Below, piece by piece: positions 45,115-53,248 of a DNA stretch of 64,000 nucleotides. This DNA comes from Cupriavidus necator. GTDB taxonomy: Bacteria; Pseudomonadota; Gammaproteobacteria; Burkholderiales; Burkholderiaceae. The translations under genes and the position numbers were made by a program. The DNA lies in contig CP074390.1 in assembly GCA_022041995.1 (NCBI GenBank), positions 806,001-870,000 of the forward strand, written 5' to 3'. Within the stretch, counting starts at the first letter, position 1; each line of letters starts with the position of its first letter. Below the pieces are notes generated by a model. The model had not been told where the DNA came from and made no database searches. It saw only the letters and a list, made by a program, of their open reading frames with translations.

Positions 45115-46272
45115 ATGCAGAACCTGGGGATTCGCATACGCCTGGGCGCGGCGTTTGGCGCCATGTGGTCGCTGATGGCGATCGGGATCGCGGTGGCCAT
45201 GCCGCGGATGCAGGATGCGGCCGATGCGCGGCGCCTGTTGATCGCGTTGGGCGTGGGTGGGCTATGCCTGGCGGTGGGCGCGGTCTGGGCGCTGGCACGC
45301 AGCATCGAGGCCCCGTTGGCCGAGGCCGTCTACATTGCCGAAACCGTGGCGGCAGGCGATCTCAGCCAGGAGTTCGACACCGAGCGAGGCGGCGAGTTTG
45401 GCCGGCTGCTGGGCGGCCTGGGAGAGATGGAAGACATGCTGACCGACCTGGTGACACGCATCCGCGCTGCCACTGATTCGATCACCACCGCTTCGCACCA
45501 GATTGCCGCAGGCAATACCGACCTGTCGCAGCGCACGGAAGAGCAGGCGGCGGCACTGGAAGAGACGGCGTCGAGCATGGGCGAGCTGACTTCGATGGTG
45601 CAGCAGAACACCGAACGCGCCCGCGCCGCCAACGGGCTGGCGGCAACCGCATCGGGCATCGCCGCGCGCGGTGGCGAAGTGGTGGGCAATGTGGTGCAGA
45701 CCATGTCGGCGATCAGCGCCAGCTCGCGCAAGGTCACGGACATCATCGAAGTGATCGAAGGCATTGCCTTCCAGACCAATATCCTGGCGCTGAACGCGGC
45801 GGTGGAAGCGGCGCGCGCGGGCGAGCAGGGCCGCGGCTTTGCCGTGGTGGCGGGCGAGGTGCGCACGCTGGCGCAGCGCAGCGCGTCGGCGGCGCGGGAG
45901 ATCAAGCAACTGATCGACGATTCGGTGCAGCAGGTGGACAGCGGCTCGGCGCTGGTGGGCCAGGCCGGCGCAACCATGCAGGAGATCGTTCAGGCGGTGG
46001 CCAGCGTGACCGGGCTGCTGGGCGAGATCACCGCGGCGTCTGAACAGCAGAGCGCCGGCATCGCGCAGGTCAACGAGGCGGTGGCGCAGATGGATACCGT
46101 GACGCAGCAGAATGCGGCGCTGGTGGAGCAGGCGGCCAGCGCCTCGCAGGCGCTGGCGGGCCAGGCCACCGAGTTGCAGCGCGTGGTGGGGGAATTCAAG
46201 CTGGATGCGGAACCGGCGTCAGCGCTGGCGCCGGGGCGCGGCGCATTCAGGCCGGACGCGGCATTCGCCTGA
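45115..46272 (+). CDS. Methyl-accepting chemotaxis protein with a minimal periplasmic loop
   Basis: 385 residues from ATG 45115 (GGGAGAGAGAC upstream). Two hydrophobic segments (about 10-29 and 41-61) are separated by only about a dozen residues (PRMQDAADARR), so there is almost no periplasmic sensor. A HAMP domain follows (AETVAAGDLSQEFD), then a long coiled coil with the signalling tip EGIAFQTNILALNAAVEAAR and GRGFAVVAGEVR. Potential methylation pairs are at TEEQAAALEETASSM and in the second helix. It should work with CheA/CheW; it may sense membrane or cytoplasmic cues, or rely on partner proteins. Confidence 0.93.
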   Translation: MQNLGIRIRLGAAFGAMWSLMAIGIAVAMPRMQDAADARRLLIALGVGGLCLAVGAVWALARSIEAPLAEAVYIAETVAAGDLSQEFDTERGGEFGRLLGGLGEMEDMLTDLVTRIRAATDSITTASHQIAAGNTDLSQRTEEQAAALEETASSMGELTSMVQQNTERARAANGLAATASGIAARGGEVVGNVVQTMSAISASSRKVTDIIEVIEGIAFQTNILALNAAVEAARAGEQGRGFAVVAGEVRTLAQRSASAAREIKQLIDDSVQQVDSGSALVGQAGATMQEIVQAVASVTGLLGEITAASEQQSAGIAQVNEAVAQMDTVTQQNAALVEQAASASQALAGQATELQRVVGEFKLDAEPASALAPGRGAFRPDAAFA

Positions 46273-46307
46273 TGCGGCAGCGCCGGACTGCTGACTGATT
46301 GCGTGCT

Positions 46308-46331
46308 CCCTCTCCCGCTTGCGGGAGAGGG
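46308..46331. repeat. REP-like palindrome, copy 1
   Basis: CCCTCTCCCGC and GCGGGAGAGGG are separated by TT, an 11-bp perfect stem. It matches the palindromes at 46401-46424 and 51839-51862 apart from the loop. It lies just after the chemoreceptor gene and may be a bacterial REP/MITE-type repeat or a transcript-end stabiliser. Confidence 0.8.
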
Positions 46332-46400
46332 TTGGGAGAGGGCCGGAGTATCGACGAAGCAACGCGTGTCGGTATGCCAGTGCCTGCCCTCTCCCCCGGC

Positions 46401-46424
46401 CCCTCTCCCGCAAGCGGGAGAGGG
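46401..46424. repeat. REP-like palindrome, copy 2
   Basis: The same 11-bp stem as copy 1 with loop AA. The spacing of about 93 bp between starts and near-identical flanks (GGGAGAGGG on one side, CCCTCTCCC on the other) suggest a paired REP (BIME-like) unit. Confidence 0.8.
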
Positions 46425-46538
46425 GGGCAACCCCCTGTCGGCTGCCGAAAAGGCCGCGCAGGAGACGATGATGCTGTGCGTGTCGCGCTGCAAGGGCCAG
46501 CGGCTGGTGCTGGATCTCTGACCACACCGCGGCAGTTC

Positions 46539-46585
46539 GCAACCTTTTGGTTGCATTTCACCATCCGGTCTCCTAACATGCAACC
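46539..46585 (+). promoter_or_regulatory. Candidate ArsR-type operator and promoter of the SRPBCC-arsR operon
   Basis: GCAACCTTTTGGTTGC (46539-46554) is a perfect palindrome with a 4-bp centre. GGTTGCAT (46549-46556) is repeated inverted as ATGCAACC at 46578-46585. The three half-sites lie 40-80 bp upstream of the SRPBCC start. Autoregulation by the ArsR-type repressor encoded at 47070 would explain them; no binding data are available from sequence. Confidence 0.55.
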
Positions 46586-46624
46586 ACTGCGTTGCCTATT
46601 CAAGCCTGAACAAGGAGACCGGAC

Positions 46625-47089
46625 ATGACCTCATCCACCGACCGCATCGAGCGCAGCATCGTGCTGGCCGCCCCCATCGACCGCGTCTGGCACGCGCTGG
46701 CCGATGCCGACACCTTCGGCAGCTGGTTCGGCGTGAAATTCGACGGCGTGACCTTCGCGCCCGGCAAGCGCGCCGTGGGCAGCATCACTTATCCCGGCTA
46801 TGAGTACCTGAAGTTCGACGTAGAGGTCGAGCGCATGGAGCCGCCGCGGCTGCTGTCCTGGCGCTGGCATCCGGCGCCGATGGAGCGCGGCCGCGACTAT
46901 TCGGCCGAGCCGCCCACGCTGGTGGTGTTCGAGCTGAAGGAAGCCGAAGGCGGCACGCTGCTGACCGTGGTCGAATCCGGCTTCGACCAGATCCCGCCCG
47001 AACGCCGCATGGAGGCCTTCCGCATGAACAGCGGCGGCTGGGACGGGCAGATGGAAAACATCCGGAAGCATGTCAGCGGCACAGCCTGA
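46625..47089 (+). CDS. SRPBCC (AHSA1/START-like) domain protein
   Basis: 154 residues; ATG 46625 follows AAGGAGACCGGAC. The single SRPBCC fold begins RIERSIVLAAPIDRVWHALADADTFGSWFG and continues KFDVEVERMEPPRLLSWRWH to a C-terminal helix (MNSGGWDGQMENIRKHV). Proteins of this group bind hydrophobic ligands in a cavity and often pair with an ArsR repressor, as here: the next gene overlaps its end by 20 bp. Enzymatic function is not established. Confidence 0.9.
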   Translation: MTSSTDRIERSIVLAAPIDRVWHALADADTFGSWFGVKFDGVTFAPGKRAVGSITYPGYEYLKFDVEVERMEPPRLLSWRWHPAPMERGRDYSAEPPTLVVFELKEAEGGTLLTVVESGFDQIPPERRMEAFRMNSGGWDGQMENIRKHVSGTA

Positions 47090-47426
47090 AACCTTCCCTG
47101 CGCCGGAACTGCGCGATGCCGCGACCATCTTCGCCGCGCTTGGCGACGAAACCCGGCTGCGGCTGGTGGCGGCGCTGTGCGCGGGCGGCGCGATGTCGAT
47201 CGCGCAGCTGACCGCGGGCAGCGCCATGACGCGCCAGGCGGTTACCAAGCACCTGCAGGTGCTGGCGCAGGCCGGGCTGGTGCGCGACAGCCGCGCCGGC
47301 CGCGAGCGCCTGTGGCAGTTCGAGCCCGGCCAGGTCGAAGCCGCGCGCCGGTCGCTGGAAGCGATCGGGCGGCAATGGGATTTCGCGCTGGCGAAGCTGA
47401 AGCTGGCGGTGGAAGCCGAGCCTTGA
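47070..47426 (+). CDS. ArsR-family transcriptional repressor
   Basis: 118 residues, overlapping the 3' end of the SRPBCC gene by 20 bp, so translationally coupled. The winged helix contains AATIFAALGDETRLRLVAAL, then the recognition helix TRQAVTKHLQVLAQAGLV and wing RAGRERLWQFEPGQ. No CxC metal-binding motif is visible in the alpha-3 position, so it belongs to the non-metal ArsR group that pairs with SRPBCC proteins. It probably represses its own operon through the palindrome upstream. Confidence 0.92.
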   Translation: MSAAQPETFPAPELRDAATIFAALGDETRLRLVAALCAGGAMSIAQLTAGSAMTRQAVTKHLQVLAQAGLVRDSRAGRERLWQFEPGQVEAARRSLEAIGRQWDFALAKLKLAVEAEP

Positions 47427-47532
47427 CCGCCCCCCAACGCCAGCGGTTTGCTCCCCTCTCGCAAGCAATGGACACCCTTTCACTCGCCGCTATACTGGGA
47501 GTCCCGCCCATCACAGCGAGAGGAAGCGCGCA

Positions 47533-48747
47533 GTGGCTGACCACGACCTGTCCAGGCTGAAAATCGACCGGAGCGCCGCCACGGCCGGCGCCAGCATCCG
47601 CCCCCGGCGCAGGTGGCTACGCTATGCAGTGATCGCGCTGGTCGTGCTGGCCCTGATCGGCATCGCCATGAAGCTGGCCGGGCCGCAGGCGGTGCACACC
47701 GCCACTGTCACCTCCGCCTATCCCACGCAGAATTTCACCGTGCTCAATGCCACCGGCTATGTCGTGCCGCAGCGCAAGGCGGCGGTTGCGTCCAAGGCGC
47801 AGGGCCGGCTGGAATGGCTGGGCGTGCTGGAGGGCTCGCACGTGAAGAAGGACGAGGTCATCGCGCGGCTGGAGAGCAAGGACGTTGCCGCCTCGTTCGC
47901 GCAGGCTCAGGCACAGGTCCAGGTGGCACAGGCCAACCTGGCACTGCAGCAGGCCGAACTGAAGGACGCTGAGGTGAACCTGCGCCGCTCGAAGATCCTG
48001 ATCGTGCCGAACGCCATCTCTCGCACCCAGTACGACGCCGACGTGGCGCGCTTTGACAAGGCGCGGGCCTCGGTCAACAGTTCGCGCGCGTCGATCGCCT
48101 CGGCGCAGGCCAATGCCCGCGCGGCCGAGGTCGCGGTGGAGCAGACCGTGGTGCGCGCGCCCTTCGATGGCGTAGTGCTGGTCAAGCATGCCAACGTGGG
48201 CGACAACATCACCCCCTTCTCTGCCGCCGCCGACACCAAGGGCGCGATCGTGACCATCGCCGACATGGAGACGCTGGAGGTGGAAGCCGATGTCGCCGAA
48301 TCCAATATCGGCAAGATCCGCGCCGGCCAGCCGTGCGAGCTGCTGCTGGATGCGCTGCCCGGATTGCGGCTGGCGGGGCAGGTGTCGCGCATCGTGCCAA
48401 CGGTGGACCGCTCCAAGGCCACCGTGCTGGTCAAGGTGCGCTTTGTCGACCGCGACGCGCGCGTGCTGCCGGACATGAGCGCCAAGATCGCCTTCCTGTC
48501 GCGCCCGGCCTCGGCGCAGGACCGCCAGCCGGTGGTGGCGGTGCAGCCCGCCGCCGTGGTCAAGCAGCAGGGCCGGGAGCTGGCTTATGTGGTGAAGGAC
48601 GGCCGGGCGCATGAGGTTCAGGTCAAGACCGGCGGCAAGGTCGGCGAACTGGTGGCCGTGCAGGGTGTCAAGCCCGGCGACGTGCTGGTGCTGTCGCCGG
48701 GCGACAAGCTCAGCGACGGCGACCGCATCACCGTGGCCAAGCCGTGA
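47533..48747 (+). CDS. HlyD/MacA-type periplasmic adaptor (membrane fusion protein)
   Basis: 404 residues from GTG 47533 (GAGAGGAAG upstream). One membrane anchor (about 28-46, YAVIALVVLALIGIAMKL) is followed by a lipoyl/barrel-sandwich half (KAAVASKAQGRLEWLGVLEG), a coiled-coil hairpin rich in Ala and Gln (ASFAQAQAQVQVAQANLALQ), the second lipoyl half (VVRAPFDGVVLVKHANVGDN) and beta-barrel domains. It links an inner-membrane ABC exporter to an outer-membrane channel. It is the first gene of a four-gene operon; a TolC-like gene is not nearby. Confidence 0.93.
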   Translation: MADHDLSRLKIDRSAATAGASIRPRRRWLRYAVIALVVLALIGIAMKLAGPQAVHTATVTSAYPTQNFTVLNATGYVVPQRKAAVASKAQGRLEWLGVLEGSHVKKDEVIARLESKDVAASFAQAQAQVQVAQANLALQQAELKDAEVNLRRSKILIVPNAISRTQYDADVARFDKARASVNSSRASIASAQANARAAEVAVEQTVVRAPFDGVVLVKHANVGDNITPFSAAADTKGAIVTIADMETLEVEADVAESNIGKIRAGQPCELLLDALPGLRLAGQVSRIVPTVDRSKATVLVKVRFVDRDARVLPDMSAKIAFLSRPASAQDRQPVVAVQPAAVVKQQGRELAYVVKDGRAHEVQVKTGGKVGELVAVQGVKPGDVLVLSPGDKLSDGDRITVAKP

Positions 48748-48770
48748 CGAGGCCAGCTGAAGGGGGCCGC

Positions 48771-49463
48771 ATGCGCGCCGCGCCCCTGGTGCAGATCAGC
48801 CACGTCGCCAAATCCTATCGACGCGGCGTGCAGACCGTTCCGGTGCTGACAGATATCTCGCTGGAAATCGGCGAAGGCGAGTTCGTTGCGCTGATGGGCC
48901 CGTCCGGCTCGGGCAAGAGCACGCTGCTGAACCTGATCGCCGGCATCGACCGGCCCGACAGCGGCACGCTGCACGTGGCGGGCCTGGACATCACGCGGCT
49001 GCCGGAAGCCGGGCTGGCCGACTGGCGCGCCGCCAACGTCGGCTTTATCTTCCAGTTCTACAACCTGATGCCGGTGCTGACCGCGTTCGAGAACGTGGAG
49101 CTGCCGCTGATGCTGACCAGCCTGCCGCGCGCGGAGCGGCGCGCGCGCGTGGAACTGGTGCTGGACATGGTCAACCTGGCCGACCGCATGAGCCACTACC
49201 CGTCGGAGCTGTCGGGCGGCCAGCAGCAGCGTGTGGCCATTGCGCGCGCCCTGATCACCGACCCTGCGCTGATCGTCGCCGACGAGCCCACCGGCGACCT
49301 CGACCGCACCTCCGCCGCCGAGATCCTGGCGATGATGCAGCGGCTCAATGCCGACGCCGGCAAGACCATCATCATGGTCACGCACGACGCGCACGCCGCG
49401 GCCGCGGCCGGGTCGCTGGTGCACCTGGAGAAGGGGGAATTGATCCGTGGCGAGGTTGCCTGA
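48771..49463 (+). CDS. ABC transporter ATPase (MacB/LolD type)
   Basis: 230 residues from ATG 48771, which has GAAGGGGG upstream; GTG 48744 overlapping the adaptor stop is a weaker alternative. Walker A MGPSGSGKST (about 42-51), Q-loop GFIFQFYNLMPVLTAFENV, signature LSGGQQQRVAIARAL, Walker B ALIVADEPTGDLD and H-loop VTHD are all present. It powers the two FtsX-type permeases encoded next, in MacB/LolCDE-like fashion (mechanotransmission rather than classical channel transport). Confidence 0.95.
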   Translation: MRAAPLVQISHVAKSYRRGVQTVPVLTDISLEIGEGEFVALMGPSGSGKSTLLNLIAGIDRPDSGTLHVAGLDITRLPEAGLADWRAANVGFIFQFYNLMPVLTAFENVELPLMLTSLPRAERRARVELVLDMVNLADRMSHYPSELSGGQQQRVAIARALITDPALIVADEPTGDLDRTSAAEILAMMQRLNADAGKTIIMVTHDAHAAAAAGSLVHLEKGELIRGEVA

Positions 49464-49475
49464 TCCCAGAACCCT

Positions 49476-50630
49476 ATGTACGCGCTCAAGCTGATCACCC
49501 GCAATGCATTGCGGCACAAGCTGCGCACCGCGCTGACGGTGTTCGGGCTGGTGATCGCGGTGCTGGCGTTCGGGCTGCTGCAGACAGTGATCGACGCCTG
49601 GTATGCGGGCGCGTCGGCGGCATCCAGCGCGCGGCTGGTCACGCGCAATGCGATCTCGCTGGTGTTTCCGCTGCCGCTGAGCTACGAAGGCCGCATCAAG
49701 GGCGTCGACGGCGTGACACTGGTGGCGCGCTCCAACTGGTTCGGCGGCGTCTATCGCGATCCGAAGAAATTCTTCGCGCAGTTCGCGGTATCCGACAGCT
49801 ACCTTGACCTCTACCCGGAATTCATCGTGCCCGCCACGCAGCGCGCCGACTACCAGCGCGACCGCAAGGGCGCGCTGGTGGGGCGCCAGCTGGCCGACCA
49901 GTACGGCTTCAAGGTGGGCGACGTGATCCCGATCAAGGGCACCATCTACCCCGGCACCTGGGAGTTCGTGGTGCGCGGCATCATGGAGGGGCGCGACGAG
50001 AGCACCATCACGCGCCAGATGGTGTTCCACTGGGAATACCTGAACGAAACCGTGCGCAAGCGCACCCCGCGCCAGGCCGACCAGGTCGGCGTCTTTGTGC
50101 TGGGCGTGGACAACCCCGACAACGCCGCCGCGATCTCGCGCAATGTCGATGCGGTGTTCCGCAATTCGCTGGCGGAAACGCTGACCGAAACCGAGCAGGC
50201 CTTCCAGCTGGGCTTTGTCGCCATGTCCAACCAGATCATCGCGGCGATCCGCGTGGTGTCCTACGTGGTGATCGTGATCATCATGGCGGTGATGGCCAAC
50301 GCCATGGCGATGAGCGCGCGCGAGCGCACTGTGGAATATGCCACGCTCAAGGCGCTGGGATTCGGCCCCGGTTTCCTGGCGCTGCTGGTGTTCGGCGAGT
50401 CGCTGGCGATCTGCGTGGCCGGCGGCGCGCTCGGCGTGCTGGCGACGCCGCCGGTGGCCGCCGCCTTCAAGCAGGCAGTAGGCGGCGTGTTCCCGGTCTT
50501 CACCGTGTCGCCCCAGACCATGCAACTGCAGGCTGCCTGCGCGCTGGCGGTGGGCGTCTTTGCCGGCATCGTGCCGGCGGTGCAGGCTGCGCGCGTGCGC
50601 ATCGTCGAGGGCCTGCGGGCCATCGGTTAG
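49476..50630 (+). CDS. FtsX/MacB-family ABC permease, first
   Basis: 384 residues with the FtsX layout: TM1 near residues 15-40 (HKLRTALTVFGLVIAVLAFGLL), a large periplasmic domain of about 210 residues, and three C-terminal TM segments (RVVSYVVIVIIMAVMANAMAMS, then two more). It starts 12 bp after the ATPase stop. It forms the membrane part of the exporter together with the following permease; the low similarity between the two suggests a heterodimer, as in LolCE. Confidence 0.92.
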   Translation: MYALKLITRNALRHKLRTALTVFGLVIAVLAFGLLQTVIDAWYAGASAASSARLVTRNAISLVFPLPLSYEGRIKGVDGVTLVARSNWFGGVYRDPKKFFAQFAVSDSYLDLYPEFIVPATQRADYQRDRKGALVGRQLADQYGFKVGDVIPIKGTIYPGTWEFVVRGIMEGRDESTITRQMVFHWEYLNETVRKRTPRQADQVGVFVLGVDNPDNAAAISRNVDAVFRNSLAETLTETEQAFQLGFVAMSNQIIAAIRVVSYVVIVIIMAVMANAMAMSARERTVEYATLKALGFGPGFLALLVFGESLAICVAGGALGVLATPPVAAAFKQAVGGVFPVFTVSPQTMQLQAACALAVGVFAGIVPAVQAARVRIVEGLRAIG

Positions 50631-50645
50631 CGCACGGAGGCTGAC

Positions 50646-51812
50646 GTGGCGATCCCGCTGACCTATATCGCGCGCAACCTGTGGGCCAGGCGCCTGACCA
50701 CCGCCCTGACCGCGGGCGGGCTGGCGCTGGTGGTGTTCGTCTTTGCCACCATGCTGATGCTGGACGCCGGCCTGAAGAAGACCCTGGTCACCACCGGCGA
50801 GCAGAACAACGTGGTGCTGATCCGCAAGGGCGCCGAGACCGAGATCCAGAGCGCGGTCAACCGCGACCAGGCCAGCATCATGGAGATGCACCCGGCCGTG
50901 GCCATGAGCGGCGCGGGCCGCCCGCTGGCCTCGCGCGAGGCGGTGGTGCTGATCTCGCTCACCAAGACCAGCACCGGGCAGCCGTCCAACGTGGTGATCC
51001 GCGGCATCTCGCCGCCGGGCATGGACCTGCGCCCGCAGGTGCGGCTGGTAGCCGGGCGCATGTTCCGGCCGGGCTCGTCCGAGATCATCGCCGGCAGCAG
51101 CATCGCCGGCGGCTTTGCCGGGGTGCAGATCGGCGAGCACCTGCGCTTTGCCCAGCGCGACTGGACCGTGGTCGGCCACTTCGACGCCGGCGGCAGCGGC
51201 TTCGACTCCGAAATCTGGGGCGACGTGGACCAGCTGATGCAGTCGTTCCGGCGCAATGCGTATTCATCGATGGTGGTGCGGCTGGCGGATACGGCGCTGT
51301 TCGACCGCTTTCGCGCCGATATCGACGTCGACCCGCGCCTGGCGGACGAGGCCAAGCGCGAGCAGGCCTTCTACAGCGACCAGTCCAAGGCGCTGTCCAG
51401 CTTCATCAATATCCTGGGCTTCACGCTGTCGACCATCTTTTCGATCGCGGCGATGATCGGCGCCATGATCACCATGTACGCCTCGGTGGCCAACCGCGTG
51501 GCGGAGATCGGCACGCTGCGCGCGCTGGGTTTCAAGCGCGTCAACGTGCTGGCCGCCTTCCTGATCGAAGCCGCGCTGCTGGGGCTGGTAGGCGGCTTCG
51601 CGGGGCTGGCATGCGCCGCGCTGATGCAGTTCGCCTCGTTCTCGACCATCAACTTCCAGACCTTCGCGGACCTCTCGTTCCGCTTCATCCTGACCCCGGC
51701 CATTGCGCTGCAGACGCTGGCGTTCTCGATGGCGATGGGGCTCGTGGGCGGTTTCCTGCCGGCGGTTCGGGCGGCGCGGATGAATATCGTGGACGCGTTG
51801 CGGGCGCGCTGA
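50646..51812 (+). CDS. FtsX/MacB-family ABC permease, second
   Basis: 388 residues from GTG 50646 preceded by GGAGG. Same topology: TM1 (RLTTALTAGGLALVVFVFATML), periplasmic domain, and three C-terminal TMs beginning SSFINILGFTLSTIFSIAAM and ending FSMAMGLVGGFLPAVRAARM. It is the last gene of the HlyD-ATPase-permease-permease operon; a REP-like palindrome lies 27 bp after its stop. The substrate could be a lipid, peptide or macrolide-type compound; unknown. Confidence 0.92.
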   Translation: MAIPLTYIARNLWARRLTTALTAGGLALVVFVFATMLMLDAGLKKTLVTTGEQNNVVLIRKGAETEIQSAVNRDQASIMEMHPAVAMSGAGRPLASREAVVLISLTKTSTGQPSNVVIRGISPPGMDLRPQVRLVAGRMFRPGSSEIIAGSSIAGGFAGVQIGEHLRFAQRDWTVVGHFDAGGSGFDSEIWGDVDQLMQSFRRNAYSSMVVRLADTALFDRFRADIDVDPRLADEAKREQAFYSDQSKALSSFINILGFTLSTIFSIAAMIGAMITMYASVANRVAEIGTLRALGFKRVNVLAAFLIEAALLGLVGGFAGLACAALMQFASFSTINFQTFADLSFRFILTPAIALQTLAFSMAMGLVGGFLPAVRAARMNIVDALRAR

Positions 51813-51838
51813 GCGAGTCGCTCCCTGCCGGTTTGCTC

Positions 51839-51862
51839 CCCTCTCCCGCGTGCGGGAGAGGG
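51839..51862. repeat. REP-like palindrome, copy 3
   Basis: CCCTCTCCCGC and GCGGGAGAGGG around loop GT, the same unit as at 46.3-46.4 kb. It lies in the 244-bp gap between the exporter operon and the gltS-like gene, right after the last permease. Confidence 0.8.
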
Positions 51863-52056
51863 AGCACGGCATCGGCATTCAAGGCCCGGTCGTCACTGCC
51901 CCGCCCTATCCATTTCTTGCCTTATTCCACCCGCGCGTCTACAACCCGTAGTGATGCATGCTCCCCGTCAGGCCCTGCCTGCGGCCAGTGCACCCCCGGC
52001 ACGGCCAGCGGCGCCCGATGGCATTCCCCGCAACTTCAACTGCCAGGACGCCCCCG

Positions 52057-53247
52057 ATGAACCTCGACCTGCTGGGCTCATTGCTGACCGCCGTGGTGGT
52101 GCTGCTGATCGGAACGCTGGTCAACCGCAGCGTCGGCGCGCTGTCGCGCTACAACATTCCCGACCCTGTCACCGGCGGGCTGCTGTTCGCGATCATCGCC
52201 TCGGTGGCGGTGGCGGCATTGAACTTCCGCGTGGTGATCGATCCCGGCATGAAGCCGGTGCTGCTGCTGATGTTCTTCGGCGGCGTCGGGCTCTGCGCCG
52301 ACCTGCGCATGCTCAAGCGCGGCGGCAAGGCGCTGGTGATCTTCCTGATTATCCTGCTGCCCTATATCGTGGTGCAGAACGTGGTAGGCGTGGCCATGGC
52401 CAGGACGCTGGACCTGCACCCCATCTTCGGGCTGGTGAGCGGATCGATCACGCTGGTGGGCGGCCACGGCACCGGCGCCGCCTATGCCGAGCGCTTTGCC
52501 GAGGTCAACAACCTGCAGGCGGTGATGGACCTGTCGATGACGGTCGCCACCATCGGCCTGATCGTGGGCGGCATCATCGGCGGCCCGGTGGCGCAGTACC
52601 TGATCTCGCGCAACAAGCTGCGCTCGACCGCGCGCGAGGCCGGCGACACCGAGGAAGAAGCGGCAGCCGTCTCGCCGATCACCACCGTGGGTGCGCTGGC
52701 ATCGCTGGCAGGTATCCTGGCCGCGGTGATCGGCGGGCGCTGGGTTGCCGCGCAGTTGCCGACCGGCGCCATCACCATCCCCGGCTTCCTGTGGTGCATG
52801 ATGCTCGGCATCGCCATCCGCAACCTGCTGCCCTTTGCCGGCGTGCGCTTTGACGACCGCGCCACCGACCTGATCACCAATATCTGCCTGTCGCTGTTCC
52901 TGGTGATGACGATGATGGCACTGGACCTGGCCGAGGTGGCGCTGTCCGCCGGCCCCTTCCTGCTGATCATCGCCATGCAGGTGGTCTTCATCATCCTCTA
53001 TGTGGTGCTGGTTTGCTTCCGCTTCATGGGGCGCGACTATGAGGCCGCGGTCACCTCGGCCGCCTTCATCGGCTTCAACATGGGATCGACCGCCACCGCC
53101 ATGGCCAATATGCGCGCCATCACGTCCCGCTACGGGCCGGCCCCCACCAGCTACCTGATCACGCCGCTGGCCGGCGCGTTTTTCGTCGACCTGATGAACG
53201 CCTTCGTGCTGACCATGCTGCTCGCGTTGCCGCTGATCGGAGGCTGA
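52057..53247 (+). CDS. gltS: GltS-type sodium/glutamate symporter homologue
   Basis: 396 residues from ATG 52057; further-upstream starts add sequence without family similarity. It has about ten or more membrane segments with the internally repeated GltS architecture: IPDPVTGGLLFAII near the N-terminus, GSITLVGGHGTGAAYAERFA and, in the second half, IGFNMGSTATAMANM and ITPLAGAFFVDLMNA. GltS carries out Na+-dependent glutamate uptake. Unusually, a TAXI-type periplasmic binding protein gene starts one base after its stop, suggesting that this carrier may work with, or be regulated alongside, a binding protein. Confidence 0.9.
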   Translation: MNLDLLGSLLTAVVVLLIGTLVNRSVGALSRYNIPDPVTGGLLFAIIASVAVAALNFRVVIDPGMKPVLLLMFFGGVGLCADLRMLKRGGKALVIFLIILLPYIVVQNVVGVAMARTLDLHPIFGLVSGSITLVGGHGTGAAYAERFAEVNNLQAVMDLSMTVATIGLIVGGIIGGPVAQYLISRNKLRSTAREAGDTEEEAAAVSPITTVGALASLAGILAAVIGGRWVAAQLPTGAITIPGFLWCMMLGIAIRNLLPFAGVRFDDRATDLITNICLSLFLVMTMMALDLAEVALSAGPFLLIIAMQVVFIILYVVLVCFRFMGRDYEAAVTSAAFIGFNMGSTATAMANMRAITSRYGPAPTSYLITPLAGAFFVDLMNAFVLTMLLALPLIGG

Positions 53248-53248
53248 C

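Larger units (their letters stand above)
46273..46624. other. Intergenic region with REP-like palindromes and an ArsR-type operator
   Basis: About 350 bp without a gene. It contains two copies of a CCCTCTCCCGC/GCGGGAGAGGG palindrome (46308-46331 and 46401-46424) and, nearer the SRPBCC gene, the palindrome described at 46539-46585. Confidence 0.7.

Noticed and set aside
48618..51179. 853-codon minus-strand frame over the ABC exporter genes
   Set aside because: Low-complexity His/Gln/Asp/Arg translation opposite four well-supported genes; no family features.
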